Shown: positions 45,548 to 54,176 of the stretch, in pieces
How positions within the stretch are numbered: position 1 is the stretch's first letter
Layout: the number at the start of each line of letters is the position of its first letter
NCBI RefSeq assembly: GCF_000717275.1
Contig: NZ_JNYV01000006.1
Span: 124,001 to 188,000 of the forward strand
DNA length: 64,000 bases
DNA from: Kitasatospora arboriphila
Lineage (GTDB): Bacteria; Actinomycetota; Actinomycetes; Mycobacteriales; Mycobacteriaceae
Direction of reading: 5' to 3'
The notes under the pieces: generated by a model
What the model was told of the DNA's origin: nothing
Database searches by the model: none
What the model saw: only the letters and a program-made list of their open reading frames with translations
Made by a program: the position numbers and the translations under genes

Positions 45548-46980
45548 GCACCACCGAGAAGAACACGGGCGGATCGACCACGTCGTCGTCGCTGGGTACC
45601 AGCCTCAAACCCAGACACATCACGATGATCTCCATCGCCGGCGTCATCGGCGCCGGGCTGTTCGTCGGGTCGGCGAATGCGATCGAGAAGGCCGGGCCTG
45701 CGGTCATCATCTCGTACGCGCTTGCCGGGACACTTGTGGTGCTGGTGATGCGCATGCTCGGCGAGATGGCCACCGCCAACCCCAACACGGGTTCGTTCTC
45801 GGTGTATTCGCACCGGGCACTGGGGCGCTGGGCAGGCTTCTCCGTCGGATGGCTCTACTGGTGGTTCTGGGTGCTGGTGATCCCTGTGGAGGCCACCGCG
45901 GCTGCAGAGATCTTCAGCAAACTCATCGGCGGCGAACAGTGGATCTGGGCCCTCGCCGTCACACTGTTGCTCACCGCCACCAACCTCATCAGTGTCGGGA
46001 ACTACGGCGAGTTCGAGTTCTGGTTCGCCTTGATCAAAGTTGTTGCCATCATTGCGTTCATCGCGATCGGCGTGGTGGCGATCCTCGGCTTGTTCCCGGG
46101 TTCGGAGACCAGCGGGGTCAGCCATCTCTGGGAGCCCGACGGCTTCCTTCCGAACGGATACACCGCGATCATCTCGGCCATGCTGGTGACGATGTTTTCT
46201 TTCATGGGCACCGAGATCGTCACCATCGCCGCGGCCGAATCACCCGATCCGGAAAAGGGCATCACGCGCGCGGTGAACTCGGTGATCTGGCGCATCAGCA
46301 TCTTCTACATCGGTTCGATCTTCGTGGTGGTGGCCCTTGTGCCTTACAACCAGCTCGAGGACGGCTCCTACCAGACCGTTCTGGAGACGATAGGTATTCC
46401 CGCGTCAGCGCAGATCATGGACGTCGTGGTGCTCACGGCAGTCGCATCGTGCCTCAACTCCGCGTTGTACACCGCATCACGGATGTTGTATTCGCTCGGC
46501 GAACGGCACGAGGCTCCCGCCGCGGTCAAGAAGCTGACGGCCAACGGGGTCCCGTGGGTGTCGGTGCTCGCGTCGATGGTGCTGGGATTCCTCGCAGTCA
46601 TCGGCAATTACGTCCTCCCCGACAAGATCTTCGGCTACCTGCTGGCCACCAGCGGCGCAGTTGCGCTGTTCGTGTACCTGTCCATCGCGGTGAGCCAGCT
46701 GGTGCTGGGCAAGTCGATGCGAGCCCGCGATCAGGTTCCGGCTGTGAGGATGTGGCTGTTCCCGTACCTCACCGGACTGGTCATCGTATTCATCGTCGCC
46801 GTGCTGGTACTGATGGCGTTCGACTCCGATCAACGCGAGGCCATCACGTTGTCGACCATCTCGGCGGTCATCATCGTGGCCATCGGCGTCTGGATGCAAA
46901 AACGGCACGGCGATCGCGGGTACGACGCCCCGGATGCAGCAAAGGCCGCGGCCCCTGGTGCACCCGGACCCAAGAAGTAG
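45544..46980 (+). CDS. Amino-acid permease, AAT family (GabP/AnsP-like)
   Basis: 478-residue APC-superfamily transporter with twelve helices. Family markers are LKPRHITMISIAGVIGAGLFVGSANAIEKAGPAVIISYALAG (helix 1 unwound region), VLVMRMLGEMATANPNTGSF, and FSFMGTEIVTIAAAESPDPEKGI in helix 6-7. It imports amino acids with protons; GABA, aspartate/asparagine or aromatic substrates are all possible. The start is GTG 45544, overlapping the leader ORF stop; a frame upstream of it is spurious. It ends 66 bases before the siderophore lipoprotein, which has its own promoter element. Confidence 0.93.
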   Translation: MSTTEKNTGGSTTSSSLGTSLKPRHITMISIAGVIGAGLFVGSANAIEKAGPAVIISYALAGTLVVLVMRMLGEMATANPNTGSFSVYSHRALGRWAGFSVGWLYWWFWVLVIPVEATAAAEIFSKLIGGEQWIWALAVTLLLTATNLISVGNYGEFEFWFALIKVVAIIAFIAIGVVAILGLFPGSETSGVSHLWEPDGFLPNGYTAIISAMLVTMFSFMGTEIVTIAAAESPDPEKGITRAVNSVIWRISIFYIGSIFVVVALVPYNQLEDGSYQTVLETIGIPASAQIMDVVVLTAVASCLNSALYTASRMLYSLGERHEAPAAVKKLTANGVPWVSVLASMVLGFLAVIGNYVLPDKIFGYLLATSGAVALFVYLSIAVSQLVLGKSMRARDQVPAVRMWLFPYLTGLVIVFIVAVLVLMAFDSDQREAITLSTISAVIIVAIGVWMQKRHGDRGYDAPDAAKAAAPGAPGPKK

Positions 46981-46998
46981 TTGCCTTTCAACCCAACG

Positions 46999-47017
46999 CA
47001 TGGTTAGGCTCTCCTAA
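46999..47017. promoter_or_regulatory. IdeR/DtxR-like iron box
   Basis: The sequence centred on GGTTAGGCTCTCCTAAC agrees with the 19-base IdeR consensus at 13 positions by hand alignment, with the six-base arms GTTAGG and CCTAAC perfect. It sits 30 bases before a siderophore-binding lipoprotein gene, exactly the kind of gene repressed by iron-loaded IdeR. Confidence 0.78.
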
Positions 47018-47046
47018 CTCAAGTTGGGTTTCGTGAAGGGTGAAGC

Positions 47047-48027
47047 ATGCGCCGGGCGTTCAATCATGGAAAAATCATCGGCAGCGTGGTGGCTGCGTTG
47101 TCGCTCCTGGCGGCAGGTTGTAGCTCCCCAGACGACGAATCCTCCGACAACGGAACTTACGAACCGGTGGTTGTCGAGCACCAGTTCGGTTCCACCACAA
47201 TCGATTCTGACCCGATGACGGTGGTCACGTTGACGGGCAGCTGGACCGATTCCCTCATCGCGCTCGACGAACCGATCAAAGCCCGGTACGTGACCGAGGG
47301 GTACGCCGGCGAGAACAACCGATTCGAGTGGACTCCGGAGAACGACGCCGAGGTCATCACCTTTTTCGGCACGGAATCCATCAGCGTCCCTCAACTCGCT
47401 GCCCTCGCGCCAGATCTCATCCTCGCCGGTTATCTCGGCAGCGAGGACGAATACAAGCGGATCAGCCAGGTGGCCCCGACCATTCCGGTGATGGCCAAGG
47501 ATGCGGTCATGGACTCCTGGCAAGACGTGACCTTGACGGCGGGCCGAATCTTCGGCAAAGAAGACAAGGCACAGTCACTGGTGGACGATGTGGAATCGCA
47601 GGTCGCCGACTTCAAGACGGATCATCCTGCAGCACAGGGCAAGACGTTCTCGTTCGGACAGCTGACCCAAGAAGGTCAAGTCGGTGTGGTCGCCGACGAC
47701 ACCGATCCGGTCAGCAAGTTGATGTCGTCGATGGGCATGGTTCTGGACCCCAAGGTCAAAGAGGTCGCCGAAGGCCAGACCCGCGTACTGATCTCGCGTG
47801 AACGCACCGATCTGTTGAACTCCGACTTGCTCATACTCTGGCCACTGAGCGGCGATCCGGCTGCGTTCGAAGCGCTACCGGGCTGGTCGAATCGGACAGC
47901 CGTCAAGAGCGGTGCGGTGGTGTACGTGAACAACAACAACGCGGCGGCACTGAGTGAGCCGACGATCTACTCCGTTCCCTACGCGTTGAACCTCATCGGG
48001 GCGGCGGCGGACAAGATCCCCGGCTGA
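47047..48027 (+). CDS. Iron-siderophore ABC transporter substrate-binding lipoprotein
   Basis: 326-residue lipoprotein. A signal peptide ends in the lipobox LLAAGC, with the lipid-carrying Cys at 25. The mature part is a class III binding protein: VTLTGSWTDSLIALDEPIKA and FFGTESISVPQLAALAPDLILAGYLGSEDEYKRISQVAPTIPV in the first lobe, a long helix, then NSDLLILWPLSGDPAAFEALPGWSNRTAVKSGAVVYVNN. It would capture a ferric siderophore outside the cell. No permease genes are next to it; the pair at 1-975 could be its partner. Its stop (48027) touches the stop of the converging VWA gene. Confidence 0.92.
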   Translation: MRRAFNHGKIIGSVVAALSLLAAGCSSPDDESSDNGTYEPVVVEHQFGSTTIDSDPMTVVTLTGSWTDSLIALDEPIKARYVTEGYAGENNRFEWTPENDAEVITFFGTESISVPQLAALAPDLILAGYLGSEDEYKRISQVAPTIPVMAKDAVMDSWQDVTLTAGRIFGKEDKAQSLVDDVESQVADFKTDHPAAQGKTFSFGQLTQEGQVGVVADDTDPVSKLMSSMGMVLDPKVKEVAEGQTRVLISRERTDLLNSDLLILWPLSGDPAAFEALPGWSNRTAVKSGAVVYVNNNNAAALSEPTIYSVPYALNLIGAAADKIPG

Positions 48028-49200
48028 TCACATCCCACGCGCCGCGAGCTCCTTCGACGTCGCCCAAGCCGCGATGTCGCCGCGACCGATGGCCACCGCA
48101 AGAAGTTCCGGGAAAGCGTCGGGTGTGCATGCAAAAGCCGGTATCCCCATGGCGGACAGCGCCGTTGCGATGTCCCGATCGAATGCCGGCGCACCCTCAT
48201 CGGACAGCGCCAGCAGCACGATGACCTGCACTCCGGCCGCTGTCATGGCAGCGACCCGGGCCAGCATCTTCTCGCGGAGCCCGCCCTCGTAGAGGTCGGA
48301 GATGAGGACGAAGATCGACTCGGCAGGTCGGGTGATCAGGCCCTGGCAGTAGGCGATCGCCTGGTTGATGTCGGTACCACCGCCGAGGGTCGCGCCGAAC
48401 AAGACGTCCACCGGGTCTTCCAGTTCGTCTGTGAGATCCACGATTTCGGTGTCGAATAGCACCAGGGACGTCTTCACCGACCGCATCGACGCCAGCACCG
48501 AACCGAAGATCGACGCGTACACGATCGACGACGCCATCGATGCCGACTGGTCGATCGCCACGATGACGTCGCGACCCAGACGTTGGGCCCGTCGACCATG
48601 CCCCACCAGGTGCTCGGGGATCACCGTTCGGTAATCCGGTTGATAGTGCTTGAGATTCCTGGCGATCGTGCGATTCCAGTCGATGTCACCCGGTCGCGGA
48701 CGATGCGTTGTTGCCGCCCGGTTCAGCGCACCGATGACGGCCGCACGCGTCTGATCGGCCACTCGGCGCTCGACGTCGTCCACCACCTTGCGGACCAGAG
48801 CGCGCGCCGATGCCCTCGACGTCTCCGGGATGGCCTTACCTAGCCCGATCAGTGTGCTCACCATCTCGATGTTCGCCTCGACGGTATCCATCAACTCCGG
48901 CTCGGCGAGCAGTTTGGTGATGCCCAGACGTTCGACGGCGTCCCGCTGCATCACCTGAACCACGTTCGAAGGGAAGTACTTTCGGATGTCACCCAGCCAA
49001 CGGGCCACCGACGGCGCCGACCCGCCCAATCCGCCTCTGCGCGAACGGTCCGACTCATAGAGGGCGGCCAGCGATCGATCCATCCCCTGCATGTGTCCGG
49101 GATCGGGCGTCCCGAGCGGCTCATCCGCCGCAGTGCCCACCACCATTCGCCAGCGTCGGAGCCTGGTGTCTTCGACCGGGTCTGATTCATCGAGAGACAT
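48028..49200 (-). CDS. VWA-domain protein of a MoxR-VWA system (YehP-like)
   Basis: 390-residue protein, last gene of the five-gene operon. The N-terminal ~190 residues are helical (WRMVVGTAADEPLG, IRKYFPSNVVQVMQRDAVERLG). The C-terminal VWA domain has a complete metal-ion site: VIVAIDQSASM (DxSxS), the Thr in LGGGTDINQA and the Asp in VLISDLYEGG. VWA proteins partnered with MoxR ATPases usually dock a substrate or are inserted into a larger assembly. ATG 49200 overlaps the end of the DUF5682 gene by 14 bases. It converges with the lipoprotein gene with no base between. Confidence 0.9.
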   Translation of the reverse strand: MSLDESDPVEDTRLRRWRMVVGTAADEPLGTPDPGHMQGMDRSLAALYESDRSRRGGLGGSAPSVARWLGDIRKYFPSNVVQVMQRDAVERLGITKLLAEPELMDTVEANIEMVSTLIGLGKAIPETSRASARALVRKVVDDVERRVADQTRAAVIGALNRAATTHRPRPGDIDWNRTIARNLKHYQPDYRTVIPEHLVGHGRRAQRLGRDVIVAIDQSASMASSIVYASIFGSVLASMRSVKTSLVLFDTEIVDLTDELEDPVDVLFGATLGGGTDINQAIAYCQGLITRPAESIFVLISDLYEGGLREKMLARVAAMTAAGVQVIVLLALSDEGAPAFDRDIATALSAMGIPAFACTPDAFPELLAVAIGRGDIAAWATSKELAARGM

Positions 49201-51586
49201 CTGCGCCCTCCTTCGCCGCTGGCGTGGACTCCGGAGCAGACAGCCCGAGCAGTGCGGCGACAACGGCGACAGCGGGCGCCGCACGCTCCGGGTCGACCGA
49301 CGACGGAGCCGCCACCTGCACCACACCTCCGCCGATACTCTTCACCGATTCGGCGATGTTGCGGCGGATCCCGGCCTCGAACACACTGAACGTGCGCCGC
49401 AGCAACGGGACCAGCTCGGTGAACTGCTCGTCGGGCAGTCCGGCCAACCAGTGGTCGATGACGGCCAGCAGCGACCGATCGTGCACCAGCAGCAGGCCTC
49501 CCCCACCGATGAAACCGTCGATCCAGGCAGCCTTGTCCGCGGGCACAGCACCCACCGAGAGCGCACGATGCAACCGCGTTGCCGCCTCATCGCCGTCGAT
49601 CTCCCTGGAGTCGAGCAGGATTCGGACGATGCGACCGACCAGAGAACCGTGCAGATCCCGACGATCGGCAAGGCCGCGGAGCACGCCACGCCAGTTCGCT
49701 GCTTCTTCTCTGGCCACCCCACCCTGTTCGAGCAGCGCAGTCACCTCGTGCACCTGATCGATCAACGTGCGGAATTCGGCGGCAGCGTCCGCGCCGAGTC
49801 CGGTGATCGCAGCGGGCAGTCCCGCAGAGACCCGGACCAGCAACGATGTGGTGACGTCGGCAAGGGCGCTGGTGTCGGTGCCCCGCACATCGCCGTAGCG
49901 CAAGGCCCGCGACAGGGCAGGCAGAGCACTCATCAGATGCTCCACATCGCGGTCGAGCGCAGCGCGGTCGCGTAAGGCGTTCAGGACCTGGCTCACCGCT
50001 TCGGGGAGGTCGGCGAGAAGCGCCTGCTCGAGCACAGCGGTGACCCCGGACAACCTAGATGCCTTGACCGCGCGCTCGATCAGTCTGTTGGTCGCGGCAG
50101 CCTCCACCGTGGTCCCCCACGCCGATGCGACCACGATGTCGACCGCGAAATCGGGCTTCCACGCCACGAGCCAGCCCTCCTTGAAGGTGCCCGAACCGCT
50201 CACGTCTTCCGGAACGCCCCAGTCGATGGATAAGGCCGCAAGCCGATGCAGCAGAACCGACTTCGCCAGATCAGGAGGTCTGCGCAGGTCCAACACGAGT
50301 TCGCGCACCATGGGTTCGATCTTGAGCCGGGCCGAACGGGCGACAGCCCGCAGATCCGCCTCCAGAGGTACCGTCGGGGCGTCCGTCGGCGTGGACCCCA
50401 GCTGCTCCCCGATCACCAGCTCGTCAGTGATCAGCCGCATCACCGTGTCGTCGCCGTCGCACATCACCGCCTCGGTCGCCTCGCTCACCTCCGCTAGCCC
50501 CGGCAGCGGTCGCCGCCGGAGCGTCGACAGACTCTCGGCGAGCCGGGCGGCCTCGATAATGTGCGCAGACGAGATCCCGATGTCTTTGGCGCGCAACAGG
50601 TGTGCGACCTTGATCAGCCACCGGGTGATCACGTCCTGATGCTGCGTGAACAGGTGGTGGTACCAACCGGGCGACACCACCCCGGCGCCATAGCCCGAGG
50701 TGAACGCCAGTCGCGAGTGTGTCCACGGCACCCACGCCAGTTTCGCCCGTACCTTGGGAGTGCCGCGCAGCACTTTCGCATCCGCTGTTGCGGGCGGCAA
50801 CTTTCCCATCAACGCCGGGGCGTGCCACGCTCCACAGATCACCGCAACCTTCTGCACGCCTAACTCTTTGAGCGCTTTACGCAGCACCTGACGCATATGC
50901 GCCTCGCGTCGTTCCTCGTGCAGTCGTTCATCGAGATCGCCCACCGCCGGAAGTTCATCGCGCAACGCGCTCATCGCCTCGGCAATGGCATCGAAACCCC
51001 CACCATCCGAGCGAGTTTCGATGACGTCATCCCACCATCGTTCCGGATCGTCGTACCCGGCCGCGTCGGCGAGCACTCCGATGGGATCGGTCCGTACGGG
51101 GGCACCCGCGTCGAGCCCACCCGGTTCGGCCAGGTCAAGGGTGAGGTCATCGTCCGCCGGTTCGGTCCCGCTCCGGCCACCACCACCGCTGTGGGCCAAC
51201 ACCATCGAGGCAGGGAGGTCACAGAATCGGACCGGCCGGGCATTGTCGACGGCCCAGCGCATGGCCTGCCACTCGGGAGAAAACGCAGCGAAGGGCCAGA
51301 ATGCCGCAACCGCCGGTTTGGTTACCGCATACGCGAGGATGGCGACAGGCGGCGACATCTCGTCCGACCCGACGAAGCCAACAAGTGGGTCGGCATCCGC
51401 CGGTCCTTCGATCAGCACGATGTCCGGGTCGATGCGCCTCAACTCGGCCAGAACGCCACGGGCCGAACCCGGCCCGTGGTGCCGTATCCCGAGCACGTAG
51501 GTGCCCGGGCCAACATCTTCGGGACGCCCTGTGTCGAGCGCCTGCGGCGACGTGGTGTCGACACTCTGCTCCGACACCGCCGTCAA
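49187..51586 (-). CDS. DUF5682 family protein, possible hydrolase of the EreA/ChaN/TraB type (YehM-like)
   Basis: 799-residue protein. The N-terminal ~300 residues have motifs reminiscent of the EreA/ChaN/TraB fold: YVLGIRHHGPGSARGVLAELRRIDPDIVLIEGP near the start and VAVICGAWHAPALMGKL later, i.e. His and Glu residues in the expected order. The remaining 500 residues are helical and repeat-like. The family is known only from MoxR-VWA-SWIM clusters. I use TTG 51586 (GAGAGG seven bases upstream; its TTGA overlaps the ATPase stop); GTG 51577 is the alternative. The chemistry proposed is inference. Confidence 0.85.
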   Translation of the reverse strand: MTAVSEQSVDTTSPQALDTGRPEDVGPGTYVLGIRHHGPGSARGVLAELRRIDPDIVLIEGPADADPLVGFVGSDEMSPPVAILAYAVTKPAVAAFWPFAAFSPEWQAMRWAVDNARPVRFCDLPASMVLAHSGGGGRSGTEPADDDLTLDLAEPGGLDAGAPVRTDPIGVLADAAGYDDPERWWDDVIETRSDGGGFDAIAEAMSALRDELPAVGDLDERLHEERREAHMRQVLRKALKELGVQKVAVICGAWHAPALMGKLPPATADAKVLRGTPKVRAKLAWVPWTHSRLAFTSGYGAGVVSPGWYHHLFTQHQDVITRWLIKVAHLLRAKDIGISSAHIIEAARLAESLSTLRRRPLPGLAEVSEATEAVMCDGDDTVMRLITDELVIGEQLGSTPTDAPTVPLEADLRAVARSARLKIEPMVRELVLDLRRPPDLAKSVLLHRLAALSIDWGVPEDVSGSGTFKEGWLVAWKPDFAVDIVVASAWGTTVEAAATNRLIERAVKASRLSGVTAVLEQALLADLPEAVSQVLNALRDRAALDRDVEHLMSALPALSRALRYGDVRGTDTSALADVTTSLLVRVSAGLPAAITGLGADAAAEFRTLIDQVHEVTALLEQGGVAREEAANWRGVLRGLADRRDLHGSLVGRIVRILLDSREIDGDEAATRLHRALSVGAVPADKAAWIDGFIGGGGLLLVHDRSLLAVIDHWLAGLPDEQFTELVPLLRRTFSVFEAGIRRNIAESVKSIGGGVVQVAAPSSVDPERAAPAVAVVAALLGLSAPESTPAAKEGADVSR

Positions 51587-52692
51587 GATCCGACCTCTCG
51601 GCACGCCCGGTAGAAGTCGGCCCAATCCTTGCGTTCGCGCACAACGGCTTCCAGGTACTCCGTCCACACCACCGCATCGGCGACCGGGTCTTTGACCACG
51701 GCGCCCAGGATTCCTGCGGCAGTGTCGGAGGGTCGGAGTACACCGTCCCCGAAGTGGGCCGACATCACCGCACCGTGCGTGATCACGGAGATCGCCTCGG
51801 CCGTCGACAAGGTGCCGGACGGCTGCTTCACCCGGGTCCGGCCGTCAGCCGTGAGCCCCGACCGCAGTTCGCGGAACACCGTGACCACCCGGCGGATCTC
51901 GTCGGACGCACTCGGGATCTCCGGCAGATCCAGCGTCTGCCCGAGGGCTTGGACGCGCTGCGTCACGATCGCGACCTCCTCGTCGGCGGTCGCGGGCAGC
52001 GGCAGGACCACCGTGTTGAAACGACGACGAAGGGCCGACGACAGATCGTTCACACCGCGGTCCCGGTTGTTCGCGGTGGCGATCACCGAAAATCCTTTGG
52101 CCGCTTGCACTTCGGTGTCGAGTTCGGGTATGGGGAGCGACTTCTCCGACAACACCGTGATGAGCGCATCCTGCACATCGGACGGGATGCGGGTGAGTTC
52201 CTCGATACGTGCGATCTTCCCTTCGCGCATCGCGGTCATGATCGGTGATGGAACCAGTGCCTGCTCACTCGGGCCCTCGGCCAGCAGTCGGGCATAGTTC
52301 CATCCGTAGCGAATCGCTTCCTCCGGAGTACCGGCGGTGCCCTGGATCAACAGGGTGGAGCGGCCGCTGATGGCGGCTGTGAGGTGCTCGGACATCCACG
52401 TCTTGGCTGTACCGGGTACCCCGAGCAGCAACAGCGCCCGGTCGGTCGCAAGTGTCGCGACCGCCACCTCGACCAGGCGCCGGGGCCCGATGTATTTGGG
52501 AGAGATCGTCGTTCCGTCGTCCAGCGTGCCGCCCAACAGATAGGTCACCACCGCTGCTGGGGACAAGTTCCAGTGTGGCGGCCGGGGCCGGTCGTCGGTG
52601 CCGGCGAGCGCCGTCAGCTCGTGCGCATACAGTTGCTCTGCATGAGGTCGCAGGATGTCTGTGTTCACCGTGGACGCATCAGGGTCTGTCAC
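51583..52692 (-). CDS. MoxR-type AAA+ ATPase (YehL-like)
   Basis: 369-residue AAA+ protein. Walker A is GVPGTAKT in ALLLLGVPGTAKTWMSEHL. The Walker B region reads GKIARIEELTRIPSDVQDAL, where most MoxR proteins have a LLLDEINR-type sequence; the metal-binding Asp is replaced by Glu. Sensor 1 is FSVIATANNRDRGVNDL and the arginine finger region is ALRRRF. A C-terminal lid follows. GTG 52692 overlaps the stop of the DUF5691 gene and has GAGGAGATG just before it; the frame upstream to 53001 is a shadow. It is the energy-using component of the operon. Confidence 0.92.
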   Translation of the reverse strand: MTDPDASTVNTDILRPHAEQLYAHELTALAGTDDRPRPPHWNLSPAAVVTYLLGGTLDDGTTISPKYIGPRRLVEVAVATLATDRALLLLGVPGTAKTWMSEHLTAAISGRSTLLIQGTAGTPEEAIRYGWNYARLLAEGPSEQALVPSPIMTAMREGKIARIEELTRIPSDVQDALITVLSEKSLPIPELDTEVQAAKGFSVIATANNRDRGVNDLSSALRRRFNTVVLPLPATADEEVAIVTQRVQALGQTLDLPEIPSASDEIRRVVTVFRELRSGLTADGRTRVKQPSGTLSTAEAISVITHGAVMSAHFGDGVLRPSDTAAGILGAVVKDPVADAVVWTEYLEAVVRERKDWADFYRACREVGS

Positions 52693-54176
52693 TTCATCTC
52701 CTCGGTGATCGCGGCACGCAGGATCAGCGCCCACTTGAGTGGTTCGAGCAACTGGGGCCAGCCGCCCTTCATCCGGTCGGCGACCGCGTCGATCTGTTCG
52801 ATCCATCGGTGGCCTGGTCCGACGGGGAGGCCGGTACGCAGGTGGTCGACCAGCCCACGCCAATGCCAGAGTTGTGTTCCAGAACCCGCGATCGCTTCCC
52901 GCAGAACGAGGTTGAGGGCTGTCGCGGCGACCTCGTCCGGCCACGGCACCGGTAGGTGTGGCAGCACTGCTCCGGGCGGGCGTCGGTTGCGTAACCACCA
53001 CACGGCCGCCTCAGCCCTCTCTGCCTCGTCGAGCACTCCGACAAGGCCGGGTTCGGCGCCTTTCCATCGGTACAGAGCCCGGGCCCACGTCGCGCTGTGC
53101 TGCGCGACGGCGGCAGCACTCCACGCGCCGAGGACGAGGTCGGCGTCGTCATCGGCGACCGCCTCGACCACAGAGTCCGGATCTTTGCCGAAGATGCCCT
53201 CCCACAACGACAGTGGTGCTCTCTCGAGAACCTGGCGGGCAAGCCATGCGCCCGCCCCGGTTCCCCGCGGCGGTGTGGGATCGATGCCGTCACGGCGAGC
53301 GGCCTGGTCGGCACCCTCGGGTAGTACCAGTGCGATACGCCACCGGCGGCCACCACCGGAACCCACCAGGACAGCGCGGGCCCGGTCGATCATCCGTTTC
53401 TGCAACCCGGAGTCGGGAATCCTGTTGAGCAGGCGGGCGGCACCGGCCCGCACCGATCCCTTGCGGTCGTCGAGGGCCATCTCGAGAAAAGCCTCGTCGG
53501 TGGACGACAGCCCGACCCCGAGCGCGCCGAGCAACGCCGCCCTGACGTCACCGGGCTCCGATGCCCAGGTCTCCTGAAGCCGGCGCAAGGCGTCGGCCGA
53601 ATCAGCTGTACGCCAACGACGCAACACCTCCACCCTTGCCGGCGTGTCTCCGAGAGACCACACCTCCTCGACATCGACATCGGGCTCGGCAGCGAGATCT
53701 CGGGCCGGGAGGATGCCGGGGATGTCACTGACATCGCTGAGCCACCGCCCCCGTTCACCGACCAGGACCGCGACTGCAGGTCTGATGCGGACCTGTCTGG
53801 CGGTACGTTGCAGCAGTGCCGGGATCATCGCCGGCGGCACTCGCAGGTCGCGGGCGGCCATGGATTCGATGGCCCAGGTGGCCAGCTCTTCACCGGAATC
53901 GAGTGCCTGGCCGAGCAGTCCGGCAAGCCGCTCGTTCATTACCGGACGGTCCTCGTCCGGTGCGGGCGCCATCGCGTCCACGTGAGGGCCGGCCGGCATC
54001 CCGGCCCGGACGGCCACCGTGTCGAGGGCCGCGATGGAGAAGACCGCTGCCACGGCATCTGTGCGGTCGATCCGGCCCACCGGTTCGGCGATGGCCGGGT
54101 CGAAGTCGGTCATCTCGAGCGCTTTGCCACCCACCCCCACCGTGGCCGCGGACACCAATTCGTCCCAGGCGTTCAC
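52689..54176 (-). CDS. DUF5691 domain protein of the MoxR-VWA operon
   Basis: 495-residue, helix-rich protein without signal or membrane segments. It opens MNAWDELVSAATVGVGGKAL, has HEAT-like repeats in the middle (DVRAALLGALGVGLSSTDEAFLEMALDDRKGSVRAGAARLLNRIP) and ends in WPQLLEPLKWALILRAAITEEMK. DUF5691 proteins occur with SWIM and MoxR genes but have no tested activity. HEAT-like repeats suggest a scaffold. Four-base overlaps on both sides (with SWIM upstream, MoxR downstream) show it is expressed in fixed ratio with them. Confidence 0.87.
   Translation of the reverse strand: MNAWDELVSAATVGVGGKALEMTDFDPAIAEPVGRIDRTDAVAAVFSIAALDTVAVRAGMPAGPHVDAMAPAPDEDRPVMNERLAGLLGQALDSGEELATWAIESMAARDLRVPPAMIPALLQRTARQVRIRPAVAVLVGERGRWLSDVSDIPGILPARDLAAEPDVDVEEVWSLGDTPARVEVLRRWRTADSADALRRLQETWASEPGDVRAALLGALGVGLSSTDEAFLEMALDDRKGSVRAGAARLLNRIPDSGLQKRMIDRARAVLVGSGGGRRWRIALVLPEGADQAARRDGIDPTPPRGTGAGAWLARQVLERAPLSLWEGIFGKDPDSVVEAVADDDADLVLGAWSAAAVAQHSATWARALYRWKGAEPGLVGVLDEAERAEAAVWWLRNRRPPGAVLPHLPVPWPDEVAATALNLVLREAIAGSGTQLWHWRGLVDHLRTGLPVGPGHRWIEQIDAVADRMKGGWPQLLEPLKWALILRAAITEEMK

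Noticed and set aside
45303..47036. 577-codon frame in another phase over the permease gene
   Set aside because: The overlapping frame encodes an obvious permease with all family motifs; this one is Arg/His-rich noise.
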